Shown one piece after another: positions 5,400 to 8,269 of a DNA stretch of 8,269 nucleotides. The stretch comes from Planctomycetota bacterium (GTDB lineage: Bacteria > Planctomycetota > UBA11346). The position numbers and the translations under genes were made by a program. Under the pieces are notes generated by a model. That model was not told the origin of the DNA. It ran no database searches and worked only from the letters and a program-made list of their open reading frames with translations. Numbering within the stretch: the stretch's first letter is position 1; each line of letters begins with the position of its first letter. The stretch is from assembly GCA_013821615.1 (NCBI GenBank), contig JACDGQ010000114.1, positions 1-8,269 of the forward strand, read 5' to 3'.

Positions 5400-6833
5400 T
5401 CAGACGCTCAGTGTGCTCGTCCCGCCCAGCTGCCCCGCGTACGGCGCCAGCGCCGGGCGGATCTCCTCGGCGAGGAAGCGGTCGACCTGTTGGGGCGCGC
5501 GGCCGACGAAGGTGCGGGCGTCGAGCAGGGCCGGCAGCTGGGCGTGGATCGGTGCGAAGAAGGCGTCGGCGCGCACGCGCGCGATCAGGTCGTTGTCGCG
5601 GCCGTGGTCCTTGACCTCGGCGGCGGCCTCGCGCGACAGCACGCGGATGCGCTCGTGCGCCTCCTGGCGGTCGCCGCCGGCCTCGACCAAGGCCATGATG
5701 ATGTTCTCGGTGGCCATGAAGGGCAGCTCCTCGGCGATGCGCCGGGCGATGACCTGCTCGTGGACGTCGAGGCCCTCGAAGACGTTCTGCAGGATGCCGA
5801 GCACCGCGTCGGCGGCGAGGAAGGACTCGGGGATGCTGATGCGGCGCACCGCGCTGTCGTCGAGGGTGCGCTCCATCCACTGCACGCTGTGCGTGGCGTA
5901 GGCGTCGCCGACCAGGGTCATCAGATGGCGCGCGAGCGAGCACACGCGCTCGGCGCGCATCGGGTTGCGCTTGTAGGCCATCGCGCTCGAGCCGATCTGG
6001 TCCTTCTCGATCGGCTCCTCGATCTCCTTGAGGTGGGCGAGCAGGCGCAGGTCGGTGGCGAGCTTGTGCGCGCTCGCGCCCAGGCCGGCGAGCACGGTCA
6101 GAACCTCGGTGTCCTGCTTGCGCGTGTAGGTCTGACCGGTGACCAGGAAGGGCTTGCCGAAATGGAAGGCGGCGGTGACGCGGCGGTCGAGCTCCTCGAC
6201 CTTATCGTGGTCGCCGTGGAACAGCGCCAGGAACGAGGCCTGCGTGCCGGTGGTGCCCTTGACGCCGCGGAAGCGCAGCTCGGCGCGCGCGCGCTCGATG
6301 TTGCGCAGGTCCATGGCCAGGTCCTGCAGCCACAGGCAGGCGCGCTTGCCGACGGTGGTCAGCTGCGCGGCCTGGAAGTGGGTGAAGCCGAGGGTCGGCA
6401 GCGCGCGCTGCTTGGCGGCGAAGGTCGCGAGGCGGTCCATGGCGCGCGCGAGCTTGACCGCGAGCAGGTCGAGGCCGTCGCGCATCACCAGCAGGTCGGC
6501 GTTGTCGGTGACGTAGCAGCTGGTCGCGCCGAGATGGATGATCGGCGCTGCGGTCGGGCAGACGTGGCCGTAGGTGTGGACGTGCGCCATGACGTCGTGG
6601 CGGCGCTTCTTCTCCTCCGCGGCCGCCATGACGTAGTCGATGTCGGTGAGGTGCGCGGCGAGCTCCGCGACCTGCGCCGCGCTGATCGGCAGGCCCAGGT
6701 CCTGCTCGGCCTTGGCCAGCTCCAACCATAGCCTGCGCCAGGTCGAGAACTTGACGTCGTCGGAGAACAGCCGCTGCATCTCCTTGGAGGCGTAGCGGGA
6801 GCAGAGGGGCGAGTCGTAGCGGTCGGTGGGCAT
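5400..6833 (-). CDS. purB: Adenylosuccinate lyase, eukaryote-like long form
   Basis: 477 residues from the ATG at 6833. The enzyme removes fumarate from SAICAR and from adenylosuccinate in purine synthesis (cytoplasmic homotetramer of the fumarase/aspartase superfamily). Visible motifs are HDVMAHVHT (79-87), HLGATSCYV (100-108), TLGFTHFQ (147-154; H152 the probable general acid), RFRGVKGTTGTQASF (187-201) and the flexible signature loop GSSAMAYKRNPM (281-292; catalytic Ser282). From memory, these blocks and their spacing match human ADSL (His86, His159, Ser289; constant offset of 7) and yeast Ade13 far better than the 431-456-residue B. subtilis or E. coli PurB. An in-frame ATG at 6845 would add four residues. 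A longer open frame back to 7088 overlaps the divergent gene and is not family-like. No Shine-Dalgarno precedes either ATG; the leader is pyrimidine-rich. It converges on the oxidoreductase and diverges from the nitrilase-family gene. Confidence 0.96.
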   Translation of the reverse strand: MPTDRYDSPLCSRYASKEMQRLFSDDVKFSTWRRLWLELAKAEQDLGLPISAAQVAELAAHLTDIDYVMAAAEEKKRRHDVMAHVHTYGHVCPTAAPIIHLGATSCYVTDNADLLVMRDGLDLLAVKLARAMDRLATFAAKQRALPTLGFTHFQAAQLTTVGKRACLWLQDLAMDLRNIERARAELRFRGVKGTTGTQASFLALFHGDHDKVEELDRRVTAAFHFGKPFLVTGQTYTRKQDTEVLTVLAGLGASAHKLATDLRLLAHLKEIEEPIEKDQIGSSAMAYKRNPMRAERVCSLARHLMTLVGDAYATHSVQWMERTLDDSAVRRISIPESFLAADAVLGILQNVFEGLDVHEQVIARRIAEELPFMATENIIMALVEAGGDRQEAHERIRVLSREAAAEVKDHGRDNDLIARVRADAFFAPIHAQLPALLDARTFVGRAPQQVDRFLAEEIRPALAPYAGQLGGTSTLSV

Positions 6834-6845
6834 GGCGGGCTGCAT

Positions 6846-6883
6846 AAAGGGGGAAGGGCGGAAGGGAAAAGGCCGGAAGGGAA
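6846..6883 (+). repeat. Polypurine tract with three GGAAGGG copies
   Basis: 38 bases with only three pyrimidines on the plus strand. GGAAGGG occurs at 6852-6858, 6860-6866 and 6875-6881. It begins immediately upstream of the alternative purB ATG (6845), so the purB mRNA leader would contain CCCTTCC repeats instead of a Shine-Dalgarno sequence. It lies in the 127-bp divergent region between purB and the nitrilase-family gene. It may affect promoter structure or translation of purB; the role is not shown. Confidence 0.6.
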
Positions 6884-6960
6884 CTGCGGCCCACGGTGCG
6901 GTCGGCTGATCGCCGCTGGCGGGCGGCCCAGGATCGGGACGATCGCGGACGAGGCAACCC

Positions 6961-7770
6961 ATGCCCAGCACCGCCCTGCCCGTCGCCGTCCTGGCGTTCA
7001 CCGCCCAAGCGGACCTGGTCGCCAACGCCGCCGCCATCCGCCAGGGACTGGCCCAGGCCGCGGCGGCCGGCGCGCAGCTGCTGCTCACCCCCGAATGCGC
7101 CCTGACCGGCTATCCTGGCGCCGCGCGCGAGGGCCTGGCGGGGATCAACTGGTGCCAGGCCGCCGACCTCGAGGAGTCGCTCGAGGAGGAGGCCGTGCGC
7201 CGCGGCGTGACCCTGGTGCTGGGCACCGCCGCGCCGGTCGCGGCAGCGGACGGCGCGCGGCCCATGCTCATCGCCAACGAGGCCGTGGTGATCGGCGCCG
7301 AGGCCAGGCCCCTGCGTTACCGCAAGCGCGCCCTGACGCCTCTCGACACCCGGCACTTCGTGCCCGGTGGCCAGCCTTGCACCTTCCACTGCGCCGGTTG
7401 GACGCTCGGCTTGGCGATCTGCTACGAGCTGCGCTTCGGAGCGCTGTGGGCCGAGCTCGCCGCGCTCGAAGTCGACGCTTTCGTCACCATCGCGCACATG
7501 GCCGGCAACGATGTCGACCCCGGCACCAAGCAGCAGGTCATCCCCGCGCTCTACAGTGCGCGCGCAGCGGAGTGGGCGACGCCGCTGCTGCTGGCCAACA
7601 CCGCCGCACCCGACCGCTGGCTGGACAGCGGGCTGTGGGACGCGCGCGGGGTGCGCGTCTCCGCGCAGGCCGAAGGTCTGCTGCTGGCCACGTTGCGGCC
7701 GCGTGACGCGCTGGACCCGTGGTACATGGGGCTGCGCAGCGAGGCGCTGAAGCGGGAGCGGGAGCGCTAG
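6961..7770 (+). CDS. Carbon-nitrogen hydrolase (nitrilase superfamily)
   Basis: 269 residues, a normal length for a single-domain member; the ATG at 6961 has GAGG at 6951-6954. The Glu-Lys-Cys triad is in place: E45 in LLTPECALTGY, K122 in LRYRKRAL and the nucleophile C154 in LAICYELRFG. The early AVLAFTAQADLVANAAAI pattern and the NTA segment near 213-215 also fit the family. Such enzymes hydrolyse nitriles, amides or carbamoyl groups, often clearing damaged metabolites; the substrate cannot be told. One oddity: where relatives such as N-carbamoyl-D-amino acid amidohydrolase have a second glutamate in an LE-x-R-x-F-x-PG context, this protein has LDTRHFVPG, with Asp129. The C-terminus ends in a charged LKRERER tail made by short GCGGGA repeats. 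No partner amidotransferase domain or operon neighbour is present. It is transcribed divergently from purB. Confidence 0.92.
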   Translation: MPSTALPVAVLAFTAQADLVANAAAIRQGLAQAAAAGAQLLLTPECALTGYPGAAREGLAGINWCQAADLEESLEEEAVRRGVTLVLGTAAPVAAADGARPMLIANEAVVIGAEARPLRYRKRALTPLDTRHFVPGGQPCTFHCAGWTLGLAICYELRFGALWAELAALEVDAFVTIAHMAGNDVDPGTKQQVIPALYSARAAEWATPLLLANTAAPDRWLDSGLWDARGVRVSAQAEGLLLATLRPRDALDPWYMGLRSEALKRERER

Positions 7771-8100
7771 CGCGGGGAGCATTTCTTTGGAGCTCGCTGT
7801 CTTTCCATCTTATGACGTTCTGCGCGCGCACCTCACGGTTGCGGCCCAGTGGGCATCGCCATTAAGCTAAAACTGGAACACGGGGGGAATTGCCGCAGAG
7901 ACGCAGAGCCGACGGAGAGGGCCGCAGAGGACTTCCTTGTTTAGCCGAAGATCCCAGAGAAATGGGGTCAGCACTTCTCCATCATGCCTCATGTCTCGCC
8001 TCTGCGGCCCTCCTGCGGTCACTCTGCGTCTCTGCGGCAAAGCCCGCCGGTCTCGTAAAGCTCAGCTTGCTAGCGTTGCCCAGTCGGCCGCTCTCTGGGA
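7771..8100. other. Gene-free stretch around the inverted-repeat element
   Basis: I see no coding frame that I can support in these 330 bases. The left part (7771-7889) is less GC-rich than the genes and has short T-runs (CATTTCTTT at 7780-7788) just after the nitrilase stop, which may serve termination together with the GCGCTAGCGC palindrome at 7764-7773. The centre is the 151-bp inverted-repeat element. The right part (8041-8100) is the 3' flank of the metallo-beta-lactamase-fold gene and shows no distinct hairpin of its own. Confidence 0.6.
7890..8040. mobile_element. MITE-like 151-bp element with nested inverted repeats
   Basis: The outer arms TTGCCGCAGAGACGCAGAG (7890-7908) and its exact reverse complement (8022-8040) are 19 bp and perfect. 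A second inner pair, GAGGGCCGCAGAGG (7917-7930) and CCTCTGCGGCCCTC (7999-8012), is also perfect (14 bp), with an unpaired bulge of 8-9 bases on each side. The arms are built from repeated CGCAGAG units. The 68-bp centre is non-coding and less GC-rich, and contains TGGGGTCAG (7963-7971), a core I recall from repeats near IS200-like or REP-associated transposases. There is no transposase within it and no clear target-site duplication. It is best read as a non-autonomous mobile or REP-like element that folds into a long stem. It could instead be a very long terminator between the flanking convergent genes. Confidence 0.6.
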
Positions 8101-8269
8101 TCACGGCCACGCCTCGGCTGGCGCCCGCCCCATGCGCTCCGCGAGCGCACTCATCCCCACCCGGTACTCCGTCACCGTCATCTGCCTGCGCTCGCCGTGT
8201 CCTGGCAGCACCCAGGTGCAGGCCAGTGAGGCCAAGCGCCGCACCGACGCGGTCTGCTCCGTCCAGGAA
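8101..8269 (-). CDS. Metallo-beta-lactamase-fold hydrolase, C-terminal fragment
   Basis: On the minus strand a frame runs from the window edge (first full codon 8268-8266) to a TGA at 8103-8101, giving 55 residues. It reads SVRRLASLACTWVLPGHGERR followed by a helix with EYRVGMSALAERMG and a short APAEAWP end. A helix, then a strand ending in WVLPGHG (His24 of the visible part), then a closing helix is the usual C-terminus of metallo-beta-lactamase-fold hydrolases, where this His is the last metal ligand. The N-terminal HxHxDH motif and the rest of the gene lie beyond position 8269, so the substrate class (thioesterase, glyoxalase II-like, other) cannot be decided. Its stop is 61 bp from the inverted-repeat element, and it converges on the nitrilase-family gene. 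Confidence 0.75.
   Translation of the reverse strand, partial: SWTEQTASVRRLASLACTWVLPGHGERRQMTVTEYRVGMSALAERMGRAPAEAWP

Noticed and set aside
5490..6731. 413-residue plus-strand open frame opposite purB
   Set aside because: Shadow of the purB frame; the translation is Ala/Gly/Val/Asp-rich with no domain, while purB on the minus strand is unmistakable.
6932..6944. GATCG-GGA-CGATC inverted repeat upstream of the nitrilase-family start as an operator
   Set aside because: Five-base arms are expected by chance at this GC content and there is no second copy or regulator gene nearby.
6834..7088. N-terminal extension of purB by 85 residues to an upstream start at 7088
   Set aside because: The added segment is low-complexity, overlaps the start of the divergent nitrilase-family gene on the opposite strand, and the conserved region begins just after the ATG at 6833.
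6202..7782. 526-residue minus-strand open frame spanning nitrilase and purB
   Set aside because: It crosses two well-supported genes and its translation is Arg/Ala/His-rich and motif-free.

Overview
This is a strongly GC-rich bacterial chromosomal segment. It has tightly packed, mostly housekeeping or metabolic genes on both strands and no phage, conjugation, CRISPR, rRNA or tRNA signal. Taxonomy is uncertain. The pairing of a TIM-barrel sugar isomerase-like protein with a Gfo/Idh/MocA oxidoreductase, the eukaryote-like long form of adenylosuccinate lyase, the hypothetical protein ending in a DP..G.PL...YSVG.DG.DDGG motif, and several starts without a Shine-Dalgarno sequence would all fit a GC-rich member of the PVC group (for example Opitutia or planctomycetes). 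A proteobacterium cannot be excluded. This is inference from remembered family distributions, not a search result.

Layout: 1-1266 (+) is the 3' part of a membrane-anchored protein of unknown function. 1267-1683 is non-coding, with a 17-bp odd-centred palindrome and a probable extended -10 promoter. 1684-2088 (+) is a small protein with a possible PD-(D/E)xK nuclease core. A strong hairpin at 2113-2147 separates it from a convergent Nudix hydrolase (2192-2728, -). 2975-4054 and 4145-5350 (+) form a probable two-gene operon: a TIM-barrel isomerase/epimerase-like protein, then a Gfo/Idh/MocA oxidoreductase. Their 90-bp spacer holds four GCTGRCG heptamers that run into a hairpin. Two further hairpins mark the convergent junction with purB (5400-6833, -). 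purB is divergent from a carbon-nitrogen hydrolase (6961-7770, +).

The gene-poor right end (7771-8100) holds a 151-bp inverted-repeat element that looks like a non-autonomous mobile or MITE-type repeat. At the right edge, the C-terminus of a metallo-beta-lactamase-fold hydrolase enters on the minus strand (8101-8269, -).

Functional view: the TIM-barrel/oxidoreductase pair is the only evident pathway unit. It probably oxidises and rearranges a sugar, cyclitol or glycoside. PurB serves purine synthesis. The Nudix and nitrilase-family enzymes are stand-alone hydrolases, probably for metabolite clearance or amide turnover. I saw no convincing new defence or mobile system. The most noteworthy items are the eukaryote-type PurB, the inverted-repeat element, the heptamer/hairpin operon spacer and the putative small nuclease.
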